A DNA stretch of 8,051 nt from Betaproteobacteria bacterium (GTDB taxonomy: Bacteria; Pseudomonadota; Gammaproteobacteria; Burkholderiales; Usitatibacteraceae): contig JAAOZZ010000335.1 of the NCBI GenBank assembly GCA_012274175.1, positions 1-8,051 on the forward strand, read 5' to 3'. Each line of letters opens with the position of its first letter. Position 1 is the first letter of the stretch. This document shows, piece after piece, positions 1 to 6,095 of the stretch. Position numbers and translations under genes: made by a program. The notes under the pieces are model-generated. The model had not been told where the DNA came from. It searched no databases and saw only the letters and a program-made list of their open reading frames with translations.

Positions 1-465
1 CGACAGCGGCGGATAAAGCGTCCAGCCCGTGGCGATCGCGCCGCCCGGGGCGAGGAACGAGCCCAGCAGCAGGGTCCCGGCGGGGATCAGCAGCCAGAAG
101 CTCCAGTTGTTCATCCGCGGGAAGGCCATGTCCGCGGCGCCGATCTGCATCGGCACCAGCCAGTTCGCGAAGCCCACGAAGGCCGGCATGATCGCCCCGA
201 AGATCATCACCAGGCCGTGCACGGTGGTGAGCGAATTGAAGAACTGCGGATTGAAAAGCTGCAGCCCCGGCTCGAAGAGCTCGGCGCGGATCAGCATCGC
301 CATCGTGCCGCCCACGAAGAACATCACGCACGAGAACACGAGGTACATCGTGCCGATGTCCTTGTGGTTGGTGGTGTAGAGCCACCGGGTGATGCCGTGC
401 GGCGGCCCGTGGTGCTCGTGGGCCTCTCCGTGAGGATAATCGGGAGCGTGGGTGACGGTGCTCAT
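1..465 (-). CDS. ctaD: Cytochrome c oxidase subunit I, N-terminal part (runs off the left edge)
   Basis: Catalytic subunit of an aa3/caa3-type oxygen reductase in the inner membrane; it reduces O2 to water and pumps protons. Only the first 155 residues are in the window. Visible family marks are WLYTTNHKDIG (residues 28-38), the first membrane helix (about 39-60), TVHG with His83 as expected ligand of low-spin heme a, and the NWLVPMQIGAADMAFPRMNN block (101-120), in which Asp112 matches the D-channel entry acid of A-type oxidases. The ATG start is supported by the position of the NHKDIG motif; upstream there is only a weak purine-rich stretch (GAGAAAG) as ribosome site. The cytoplasmic N-terminus is His-rich (His6, 12, 16, 18, 19, 23). 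It lies 36 bp after ctaC, surely in the same operon. Identity is clear; the rest of the subunit is outside the window. Confidence 0.97.
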   Translation of the reverse strand, partial: MSTVTHAPDYPHGEAHEHHGPPHGITRWLYTTNHKDIGTMYLVFSCVMFFVGGTMAMLIRAELFEPGLQLFNPQFFNSLTTVHGLVMIFGAIMPAFVGFANWLVPMQIGAADMAFPRMNNWSFWLLIPAGTLLLGSFLAPGGAIATGWTLYPPLS

Positions 466-501
466 GGCGGCTTCGCTTTCTCTATCTCGGGTTCGGTTGG
501 G

Positions 502-1689
502 TCAGGGCGCCTTGCGGGCGGCGGCGATCTCGGAGGGCTGGATCGCATCGCCCGTCTTGTTGCCCCAGGCGTTGCGCTCGTAGGTGATGACTTCGGCGAG
601 CTCCGTGTCGGTGAGCCGCGCGAACGAGGCCATCGCGGTTCCGGGGCGGCCCTTGAGCACGGTGGCCATGTGCACGGCCTTGGGCCCGGTCGCGACCTTG
701 GAGCCGTCGAGCGCCGGGAATGCGCCGGGCACGCCCTTGCCGGTGAGCTGGTGGCACGCGGCACAGTTGGCGGCGAACACCTTCTCGCCGTTCGACTTGA
801 GCTCGTCCAGCGTCCACTTCTTGTTCGGGTTCCCGGCCGGAGCCGCGGCGGCGACCTGGGTGGCGGGCGCCTCGGCCTGCGCGGGCGCCGGCTGCGGCAT
901 CATCGCCTTTTCCTCCTTCACCCACGCGGCGTAGTCCTCGGGCGACTTGGCCACGACCACGATGGGCATGAAGCCATGTTCCTTGCCGCAGATCTGGCTG
1001 CACTGCCCGCGATAGGTGCCCGGCTTGTCGATCTCGAACCACGAGTCCTTCACGAATCCGGGAATGCCGTACTGGTTCACGCCCAGCTGCGGCACGTACC
1101 AGCCGTGGATCACGTCGCCGGAGGTGATGAGCAGGCGCACCTTCTTGCCGGCCGGCACCACCATGGGTTGGTCGACCTCGAGCAGGTAGTTGTCGTTCTT
1201 CGGCGCGCCCTTGCCGCCGTAGTTGTCGATCTGGTCGCGGGGCGTGGACAGGTTGGAGATGAGCTTGATGCCGTCCTGCTGGTAGTCGTATTCCCAGCGC
1301 CACTGGTAGGCCGTGACCTTGATCGCCATGTCGGAGCCCGACGGGTCCTTCATCTCGATCATGGTCCTGGTGGCGGGATAGGCCATGCCCACGAGCACGA
1401 CGAGCGGGACGATCGTCCAGATCACCTCGATGGTCGTGTTCTCGTGGAACTGGGCGGCCTTGGCGCCCGCGCTCTTGCGGTGCTTGAAGATCGACCAGAA
1501 CATCGCGCCGAACACGACGATGAAGATGCCCAGGCATACCCACATGATTCCCCAATGCAGGTTGTAGGCGTCGCGGGACATCGGCGTGACCGGCGTGAGG
1601 ATGTCCACGTCGTACGAGGCGAGCGTCGGAAGGCTCGCGGCAAGGACCGCGGGAAATGCGATAACGGCGCGCAGGTGTTTCAGAAGCAT
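502..1689 (-). CDS. ctaC: Cytochrome c oxidase subunit II with fused C-terminal cytochrome c domain (caa3-like)
   Basis: Takes electrons from the periplasmic side and passes them through CuA to subunit I. The 395-residue protein has a signal peptide (about 1-24), two membrane helices (about 46-67 and 88-107), the aromatic electron-entry patch YQWRWEY (128-134), and a cupredoxin domain with CuA ligands His195, Cys230, Cys234, His238 and Met241 (CSQICGKEHGFM). A Pro/Ala-rich linker (about 264-288) leads to a class I cytochrome c domain with heme site CAACH (309-313) and likely distal ligand Met353. Plain subunit II proteins lack this last domain, so the length fits a caa3-type fusion. The residue between the CuA cysteines that is usually Glu (CSELC) is Gln232 here. 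The ATG start has AAGG 8 nt upstream and gives a proper signal peptide. It follows a DUF2244 gene by 56 bp and precedes ctaD by 36 bp. Confidence 0.97.
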   Translation of the reverse strand: MLLKHLRAVIAFPAVLAASLPTLASYDVDILTPVTPMSRDAYNLHWGIMWVCLGIFIVVFGAMFWSIFKHRKSAGAKAAQFHENTTIEVIWTIVPLVVLVGMAYPATRTMIEMKDPSGSDMAIKVTAYQWRWEYDYQQDGIKLISNLSTPRDQIDNYGGKGAPKNDNYLLEVDQPMVVPAGKKVRLLITSGDVIHGWYVPQLGVNQYGIPGFVKDSWFEIDKPGTYRGQCSQICGKEHGFMPIVVVAKSPEDYAAWVKEEKAMMPQPAPAQAEAPATQVAAAAPAGNPNKKWTLDELKSNGEKVFAANCAACHQLTGKGVPGAFPALDGSKVATGPKAVHMATVLKGRPGTAMASFARLTDTELAEVITYERNAWGNKTGDAIQPSEIAAARKAP

Positions 1690-1717
1690 GGCCAGACCTT
1701 AATGTTATCCGGAAGTC

Positions 1718-1737
1718 GTCCCGATGCGGCCCGGGAC
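1718..1737 (-). other. Short hairpin in the DUF2244-ctaC gap
   Basis: On the minus-strand transcript GTCCCG and CGGGAC form a perfect 6-bp stem around an 8-nt loop (GGCCGCAT). It lies between the DUF2244 stop and the ctaC ribosome site, with no U-run after it, so it does not look like an intrinsic terminator. It could be an mRNA-stability or processing element, or chance pairing in GC-rich DNA. Confidence 0.35.
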
Positions 1738-1745
1738 TCCCCCAG

Positions 1746-2213
1746 TCATTTTGCTGTGACGGGGATGCGCTCGCGAAGACGCTCCGCGAACTCCCGCCGC
1801 CCCTCATCCGACAGCAACCTCCCCAGCGGCACCGCGCGGCCGGCGTAGGCCAGGCGCAGCGTGCAAACGAAGCCCCGGTCGCGCACGACGACCCGGGCCC
1901 ACGGCCGGTTCGCGACGAAGCGCGTGACGCGTTGCGCTTCCCGGGCCTCCAGCCGCACCTCATGCTCGCCGATCTCGAGTCGCTCGTAATCCTCGTCGTG
2001 CGACTGCACCACGCGAAACGCGAGCGCCACGAGCGCCACCTCCAGGCCGGCGAACGGCATCACCGGCCACGCACCCAAGGCGGCTGCCCCCGCCGCGACA
2101 CCGAGCGTCGTCGCCGCGATCAGCCCGAGAACCCAACGCCGCCCGGCGGGACCCAGGGAACGGTTGGGAACCGACAGGTGGACGTAGGGCGGGAGATCGA
2201 GCTCGGGAACCAC
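1746..2213 (-). CDS. DUF2244 family small integral membrane protein
   Basis: A 155-residue protein of unknown function. It begins with a short hydrophilic stretch containing NRSLGPAGRRW (17-27), then two closely spaced membrane helices (about 27-47 and 50-68) in which PVMPFAGLEVALVALAF (50-66) is the family-like core. A soluble tail follows (about 69-155), rich in Arg and Glu and with predicted beta character (ERLEIGEHEVRLEA), ending in an amphipathic helix. I recognise it as the DUF2244 family, which in betaproteobacteria often sits just before the cytochrome c oxidase genes, as here (ctaC starts 56 bp downstream). A link to oxidase biogenesis is inference from that position only. The start is GTG: an in-frame TAG lies six codons upstream, and GGAG overlapping that TAG is a good Shine-Dalgarno sequence, though 12 nt away. 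No ATG lies nearby in this frame. Confidence 0.8.
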   Translation of the reverse strand: MVPELDLPPYVHLSVPNRSLGPAGRRWVLGLIAATTLGVAAGAAALGAWPVMPFAGLEVALVALAFRVVQSHDEDYERLEIGEHEVRLEAREAQRVTRFVANRPWARVVVRDRGFVCTLRLAYAGRAVPLGRLLSDEGRREFAERLRERIPVTAK

Positions 2214-2241
2214 CTGAAGATGCCGCTCCTAAAACCGCGTC

Positions 2242-2270
2242 ATTTTAGCCGAGCGTGCGCCCGCGCGCAA
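2242..2270 (-). promoter_or_regulatory. Candidate sigma-70 promoter for the DUF2244-ctaC-ctaD operon
   Basis: Read on the minus strand: TTGCGC (2265-2270), a 17-bp spacer, and TAAAAT (2242-2247, 5 of 6 to consensus). It lies in the only sizeable gap between yacG and the DUF2244 gene, and predicted initiation near 2235 leaves a leader of about 20 nt that includes the GGAG ribosome site. The -35 matches only 3 of 6, so this rests mainly on the -10, the spacing and the position. Confidence 0.45.
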
Positions 2271-2287
2271 AACGGCGTGAAATGGGC

Positions 2288-2497
2288 TCAGCTTTCAGGG
2301 TCTTGCGATTCGGTTCCGGCGTCGTCCTCGTCGGGCTTGGCGGGAATCCGGTACGACTCCGAGGCCCACGCGCCCAGGTCGGTGCGCCTGCAGCGCGCCG
2401 AGCAAAAGGGCCGCCAGGGATTGGACGGCGCAAAGACGGTCCGGGCTCCGCAGGTGGGGCACTCGACGCTGGGGGAAACTCCCGGCGACTGGCTCAC
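2288..2497 (-). CDS. yacG: YacG family zinc-binding protein (DNA gyrase inhibitor)
   Basis: A 69-residue protein with the YacG zinc site: CPTCG (Cys13, Cys16) and CSARC (Cys32, Cys36), followed by the family signature TDLGAWASESYRIP (39-52) and a short acidic tail (PDEDDAGTESQDPES). In E. coli, YacG binds the GyrB subunit and blocks gyrase from binding DNA; I assume the same role from family membership. The GTG start overlaps the zapD stop (GTGA), which points to translational coupling; the nine residues before the first zinc Cys pair are typical disordered N-terminal filler. zapD-yacG is a conserved pair in beta- and gammaproteobacteria, commonly behind coaE. It is the last gene of the pil-coaE-zapD group before a 74-bp gap. 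Confidence 0.92.
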   Translation of the reverse strand: MSQSPGVSPSVECPTCGARTVFAPSNPWRPFCSARCRRTDLGAWASESYRIPAKPDEDDAGTESQDPES

Positions 2498-3249
2498 AGG
2501 TTGCAGAAGGCGAGCTCGAAGGGAACGTCCTGCTCGAACACCTTGCTCTTCTGCACGCCCTCGGGAAGCAGGAAGCGCACGTTCAGGGCGTACTTGTTGG
2601 CGCTGATCTCGGGCACGCACGGCAGCTCGTCGGCGAGCGCGAGGCGCAGCATCTGCGCCGGCTTCTCCGCCGGGGTCTGCTGGTAGACGCCCTGGAAGGC
2701 CATGAGCGAGACCGTGCGCCCGCTCTCGCGCAGCACCCGCAGCACGATGGAAAGCGCCGCGTGGACCGGCAGCAGCGGCTGCAGCCACCCGGCGAGGTCC
2801 TCGCGGCGCCGGCGCGCAGGGTGGTGCAGCCAGTGGTGGTACGAGGGCAGGTCGAATTCGCTCGTGCCGCCCGGAATGCTCGCGCGCTGCTTGATGGACA
2901 TGAGCCACTCGTTCTCGCGCAGGCCCTGGCCGGTCTTCCCGGAGGTCGCGTGCAGGTTGGCGAAGGCGCGGTCGATCTCCCCCACCACGCCGTCGAGCTT
3001 CTCCTCCGAGATCGCGGGGTTGCTCCTCAGCGCCTCGAGGAAGGTGCGCTGGCGGTCGAGCTCCTGCAGCAGGTCGCTCTTGAGGTCCGCCCGGCTCGCC
3101 ACCTCGAGGATCTCGAACATTCCCGTGAGGCAGGCATGGTGGTCGTGGGCGCTTTCCTTGTCGAGGAAGAAGCTCACTCGGTCGTAGAGGTCCTCGAGGC
3201 GCAGCAGCGTGCGCACGCGCTCATTGAGGGGATATTCGTAGGTGATCAC
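2494..3249 (-). CDS. zapD: Cell division protein ZapD (FtsZ-associated, formerly YacF/DUF1342)
   Basis: Cytoplasmic protein that cross-links FtsZ filaments and stabilises the Z-ring. The 251-residue protein starts MITYEYPLNERVRTLLRLEDL, matching the ZapD N-terminus, followed by a mostly helical first half (about 15-105). A second half opens with the signature NEWLMSIKQRASIPGGT (113-129), FDLPSYHHWL (132-141) and a basic patch HPARRRRED (143-151). I chose the GTG at 3249 over the TTG at 3285 because family members begin right before the YEYPLNE motif, AAGG lies 8 nt upstream of the GTG, and the TTG falls inside a likely promoter spacer. The gene lies 58 bp after coaE and overlaps yacG by 3 nt. 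It has a candidate promoter of its own. Confidence 0.94.
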   Translation of the reverse strand: MITYEYPLNERVRTLLRLEDLYDRVSFFLDKESAHDHHACLTGMFEILEVASRADLKSDLLQELDRQRTFLEALRSNPAISEEKLDGVVGEIDRAFANLHATSGKTGQGLRENEWLMSIKQRASIPGGTSEFDLPSYHHWLHHPARRRREDLAGWLQPLLPVHAALSIVLRVLRESGRTVSLMAFQGVYQQTPAEKPAQMLRLALADELPCVPEISANKYALNVRFLLPEGVQKSKVFEQDVPFELAFCNL

Positions 3250-3253
3250 GGAC

Positions 3254-3273
3254 CCCGCCTTGGGTTGGGCGGG
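3254..3273 (-). other. Hairpin covering the zapD ribosome binding site
   Basis: On the minus-strand transcript, CCCGCC (3268-3273) pairs perfectly with GGCGGG (3254-3259) around the loop CAACCCAA. The Shine-Dalgarno AAGG straddles the loop and the 3' arm, and the GTG start lies 4 nt beyond. Read-through RNA from coaE would contain the whole hairpin. RNA starting at the predicted zapD promoter would begin near 3267 and lack most of the 5' arm. Confidence 0.45.
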
Positions 3274-3302
3274 ATTGTGGAGCAATGGACCGGCCTTGAC
3301 AA
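3274..3302 (-). promoter_or_regulatory. Candidate sigma-70 promoter for zapD-yacG
   Basis: Read on the minus strand: TTGTCA (3297-3302, 5 of 6), a 17-bp spacer, and CACAAT (3274-3279, 4 of 6). It lies in the coaE-zapD gap, right after the coaE stop. Initiation near 3267 would give a leader of about 18 nt carrying the AAGG before the GTG start. Confidence 0.45.
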
Positions 3303-3307
3303 ATGTT

Positions 3308-3916
3308 TCAGTCCGCGAGCGCGCCGCGCGCGACGTAATCGCGGTGCAGCCGCGCGCATTGCGCGTCGAGCGCTCCCGGGTCCGCGCCGTTCCACACCAC
3401 GTCGTCTGCCGCCTGGAGCCGGCGCCATCGCGGCCACTGGGCCGACATGATGGCGCGCACCTCGCGCCCGGCGAGACCGGAGCGCGCCGCCGCTCGCCTT
3501 TCCTGGAGCGCCTCGTCGCAATCGACCGCGAGCGTGCGCCCGACGCGATCGCGGTAGCCGCCGGTCTCGAACAGCAGCGGCACCACCAGCAACGCGTAGG
3601 GTGCGCGGCACGCGGCGAGGGCGCGATCGGCCTCGGCCCGGATGGCCGGATGCAGGATCGATTCGAGGCGCGCGCGGGCGCCGGGATCCTCGAAGGCGAG
3701 CGCGCGCATCGCGGCGCGGTCGAGCCCGCCGCCGGGCGCCACGAAGCGCGCCCCGAAAGCCTCCCGCAGGGGCCCCATCGCCTCCCCGCCCGGTCCCGTG
3801 AGGCGGCGCGAGATCTCGTCGGTGTCCACCACGCCCGCTCCGAGCGCGGCGAAGCGCCCGGCGACCGTCGTCTTGCCGGAGCCGATGCCGCCGGTGAGAC
3901 CGACGGTGAAGCTCAC
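3308..3916 (-). CDS. coaE: Dephospho-CoA kinase
   Basis: Catalyses the last step of coenzyme A synthesis, ATP-dependent phosphorylation of the 3'-OH of dephospho-CoA, in the cytoplasm. The 202-residue length is normal for the family. It opens with FTVGLTGGIGSGKTTVA, containing the P-loop GGIGSGKT (9-16), then VVDTDEISR (29-37), with the Asp residues of the substrate and metal site, and PLLFETGGY (113-121), a CoaE signature. The usual C-terminal core with an Arg-rich lid segment follows (about 138-170), then ADDVVWNGAD (170-179), matching the conserved AD.vI.N motif. The GTG start overlaps the pilD stop (GTGA), placing the initiator directly before the P-loop strand as in other CoaE proteins. 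Placement after pilD is common in beta- and gammaproteobacteria; there is no functional link to pili, just shared transcription. Confidence 0.97.
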   Translation of the reverse strand: MSFTVGLTGGIGSGKTTVAGRFAALGAGVVDTDEISRRLTGPGGEAMGPLREAFGARFVAPGGGLDRAAMRALAFEDPGARARLESILHPAIRAEADRALAACRAPYALLVVPLLFETGGYRDRVGRTLAVDCDEALQERRAAARSGLAGREVRAIMSAQWPRWRRLQAADDVVWNGADPGALDAQCARLHRDYVARGALAD

Positions 3917-4779
3917 GCCGGAAAGTGCCCCAGCCAGGCCACGACCGCCGTGCGGCCCCAGAGCAGCCCCACGATGCCGCCCAGGGCCAGGTACGGCCCG
4001 AAGGGGATGCGCGTGTCGCTCCCGCGCTTGGCGATCCAGAGCGCGATCGAGCCCAGCACCGCGCCCAGCCCCGCCGATACCACGATCACGACGGGAAGGA
4101 CCTGCCAGCCGGTCCAGGCCCCGACGGCCGCGAGCAGCTTGAAGTCTCCGTAGCCCATGCCTTCCTTCTTCGCGAGGAGCCGGAAGCCCCAGTAGACGGC
4201 CCACAGCACGAGGTAGCCCGCCACCGCCCCCAGGACCGCCGAGCGCAGGTCGGTGAAGAGGCCCGCTGAATTGGCGATGAGCCCCAGCCACAGCAGCGGC
4301 AGCGTGATGTCGTCAGGCAGCAGCTGCGTGTCGAAATCGATGAACGTGAGCGCGAGCAGCGCCCAGCCGTACACGAGCGCGAACGCGAGCGCCGCCGAGT
4401 ACCCGAAGCGTACGGACATCATCACCGCCAGGGCTGCGGCGAGCAGCTCGACCGCGGGATAGCGCGCGCTGATCGGCGCCTTGCACGCCGCGCAGCGCCC
4501 GCGAAGGGCGAGCCAGCTCGCGAGCGGGATGTTCTGCCATGCCGTGATGGGCGTGCCGCACGAAGGGCAGCGCGAGCGCGGCGTCATGAGGTTGAGCGTC
4601 TCCTCCACGGGGGCGTCGCGCCCCTCGAGGGCGGCGCATTCCGAGCGCCATTGCGCCTCCATCATGCGCGGCAGGCGGTGGATCACCACGTTCAGGAAGG
4701 AGCCGATGCATAGTCCCGCCACGCCGGCGGCGGCGGCAAGCCACGGGGTCGAGTTCTGCAGGACGGAAAGGAAATCCAT
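3913..4779 (-). CDS. pilD: Type IV prepilin peptidase / N-methyltransferase
   Basis: Inner-membrane aspartyl protease that cuts the leader from prepilins and pseudopilins and N-methylates the new N-terminal residue. The 288-residue protein has a first helix ending in GSFLNVVIHRLP (26-37) and a cytoplasmic zinc domain with Cys71/Cys74 and Cys96/Cys99. Several membrane helices follow, with the catalytic acids in FIDFDTQLLPD (Asp148/Asp150 region) and GYGDFK (Asp212), both signature sites of the TFPP family. All expected residues are present, so it should be active in both reactions. The ATG is the only plausible start, as the open frame upstream holds no ATG, GTG or TTG at a suitable place, yet no Shine-Dalgarno sequence precedes it (CCCCCCATCGACGAC). 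The gap to pilC is 82 bp and holds a strong hairpin. Its 3' end overlaps coaE. Confidence 0.97.
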   Translation of the reverse strand: MDFLSVLQNSTPWLAAAAGVAGLCIGSFLNVVIHRLPRMMEAQWRSECAALEGRDAPVEETLNLMTPRSRCPSCGTPITAWQNIPLASWLALRGRCAACKAPISARYPAVELLAAALAVMMSVRFGYSAALAFALVYGWALLALTFIDFDTQLLPDDITLPLLWLGLIANSAGLFTDLRSAVLGAVAGYLVLWAVYWGFRLLAKKEGMGYGDFKLLAAVGAWTGWQVLPVVIVVSAGLGAVLGSIALWIAKRGSDTRIPFGPYLALGGIVGLLWGRTAVVAWLGHFPA

Positions 4780-4807
4780 GTCGTCGATGGGGGGTGCGGA
4801 AACGACC

Positions 4808-4833
4808 GGGCGCGAGGATCGCTCCCCGCGCCC
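4808..4833 (-). other. Strong GNRA-capped hairpin in the pilC-pilD gap
   Basis: On the minus-strand RNA, GGGCGCGGGGA and UCCUCGCGCCC form an 11-bp stem with one G-U wobble, closed by the tetraloop GCGA, a GNRA type. On the opposite strand the wobble becomes an A-C mismatch, so the structure is better in the pil transcript. The hairpin ends 28 nt before the pilD ATG and is not followed by a U-run, so it is a poor intrinsic terminator. A role as 3'-end stabiliser of pilBC mRNA, processing site or translation modulator of pilD is inference. Confidence 0.6.
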
Positions 4834-4861
4834 GATGCCTTCGCCGCAAGCCGGCCTGGCC

Positions 4862-6085
4862 CTAGACCGCCTCTCCCATCTTGAAGATCGGGAGGTACAT
4901 GGCGACCACGATGCCGCCGATCAGCACGCCCAGCACCACCATGATCATGGGCTCCATCAGCGAGGACAGAGAATCGACCGCGTCGTCCACCTCCTGCTCG
5001 AAGAAGTCGGCCACCTTGCTCAGCATCGCGTCGAGCGAGCCGGATTCCTCGCCGATGGCGCACATCTGCAGCACCATGTTGGGAAACACGCCCGTATTGG
5101 TCATGGCGGCGGTGAGTCCGGTGCCCGTGGAGACCTCGTTCTGGATTTTCTTCGTGGCCTCGTAGTACACGTAATTTCCCGCCGCCCCCGCCACCGAGTC
5201 GAGGGACTCGACCAGGGGCACGCCCGCGGCGAACATGGTGGCGAGCGTGCGGCACCAGCGCGCGATCGCCGCCTTGCGGATCACGTCGCCGAACACCGGC
5301 AGGCGCAGGATCAGCCGGTCCAGCGCCCGCTGCATCGTGAGCGAGCGCTTCTTCGTGTAGACGAACGCGGTGACGCTGCCTATGGAGCCCACCAGCAGGT
5401 AGAACCAGTTGCCCACGAAGAAGTCCGACGCGGCCATCACGATCTGGGTCGGGGCCGGCAGGTCCGCGCCGAAGCTCTTGAAGAGGTCCTTGAACACCGG
5501 GATCACGAAGATCATGATCACCGCCACCACCACGGTGGCCACCACCATCACCGCCACCGGGTAGAAGAGCGCGCCCTTGATCTTGCCCTTGATGGCGAGG
5601 ATCTTCTCCTTGTAGGTGGCGAGGCGCTCGAGGAGGGTGTCCAGGATGCCCGCCGCCTCGCCCGCGCCCACCAGGTTGCAGAACAGGTTGTCGAAATAGG
5701 CGGGATACTTGCGAAACGCCTGGGAGAGCGAGGAGCCCGTCTCCACGTCGGTCTTGATGTCGAGCAGCAGCTTGCCCACCGACGGGTTGCCGTGACCGCG
5801 CCCCACGATGTCGAAGGCCTGCAGCAGCGGCACTCCCGCCCTCATCATCACCGCGAGCTGGCGCGTGAAGATCGTGATGTCCTTCTCGGTGATCTTCTTG
5901 CCCCCGCGGGTGGAGGTCTTCTTGACCCCGGTAACCTGGATGCCCTGGCGGCGCAGCTGCGCCAGCACGACGTGCTCGCCGCCCGCGCGCACCTCGCCGC
6001 GCAGCGTCTTGCCCGTCTTGTCCTTCCCGACCCAGGAGTAGTTGTAGAGCTTGACGTCCTTGTCGCGCTTCGCCACAGCTGCCAT
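4862..6085 (-). CDS. pilC: Type IV pilus inner-membrane platform protein PilC
   Basis: Polytopic membrane protein that anchors the assembly machine and is thought to transmit motion from the PilB (and PilT) ATPase to pilins. The 407-residue length is typical. After a basic N-terminal segment with YNYSWVGKDKTGKTLRGEV (14-32), it has two T2SSF domains: the first about 70-195, beginning ITIFTRQLAVMMRAGVPLLQ, the second about 273-398, beginning AIARWCRTLATMFAAGVPLV. Each carries the conserved G-E-x-x-G element (GAGEAAG near 140-146, AIGEESG near 343-349). Membrane helices lie at about 172-197, 226-243 and 378-399. The ATG is preceded by GGAG at 6-nt spacing, and that ribosome site abuts the pilB stop (TAGGGAG), only 10 bp separating the genes, so the two are likely translated together. 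The window shows no separate promoter. Confidence 0.97.
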   Translation of the reverse strand: MAAVAKRDKDVKLYNYSWVGKDKTGKTLRGEVRAGGEHVVLAQLRRQGIQVTGVKKTSTRGGKKITEKDITIFTRQLAVMMRAGVPLLQAFDIVGRGHGNPSVGKLLLDIKTDVETGSSLSQAFRKYPAYFDNLFCNLVGAGEAAGILDTLLERLATYKEKILAIKGKIKGALFYPVAVMVVATVVVAVIMIFVIPVFKDLFKSFGADLPAPTQIVMAASDFFVGNWFYLLVGSIGSVTAFVYTKKRSLTMQRALDRLILRLPVFGDVIRKAAIARWCRTLATMFAAGVPLVESLDSVAGAAGNYVYYEATKKIQNEVSTGTGLTAAMTNTGVFPNMVLQMCAIGEESGSLDAMLSKVADFFEQEVDDAVDSLSSLMEPMIMVVLGVLIGGIVVAMYLPIFKMGEAV

Positions 6086-6095
6086 GTCGATCTCC

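Noticed and set aside
217..1848. Long plus-strand open frame opposite ctaC/ctaD
   Set aside because: Stop codons are rare in the reverse frames of high-GC genes. The translation is low-complexity, rich in His, Arg, Gly and Val, matches no family, and the opposite strand carries unmistakable ctaC and ctaD.
2214..2287. Intrinsic terminator after yacG
   Set aside because: Only a 5-bp stem (TGCGC/GCGCA) is available and no U-run follows it, so I do not call a terminator here.
3250..3285. Upstream TTG start for zapD, adding 12 residues
   Set aside because: AAGG also precedes it, but the conserved ZapD N-terminus begins right at the GTG at 3249, and the TTG lies inside the probable promoter spacer.
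5510..5565. CCACC/CACCGCCAC low-complexity stretch resembling a simple repeat
   Set aside because: It is the reverse strand of Val/Ala codons of a PilC membrane helix (VAVMVVATVVVAVIMI), not an independent repeat.
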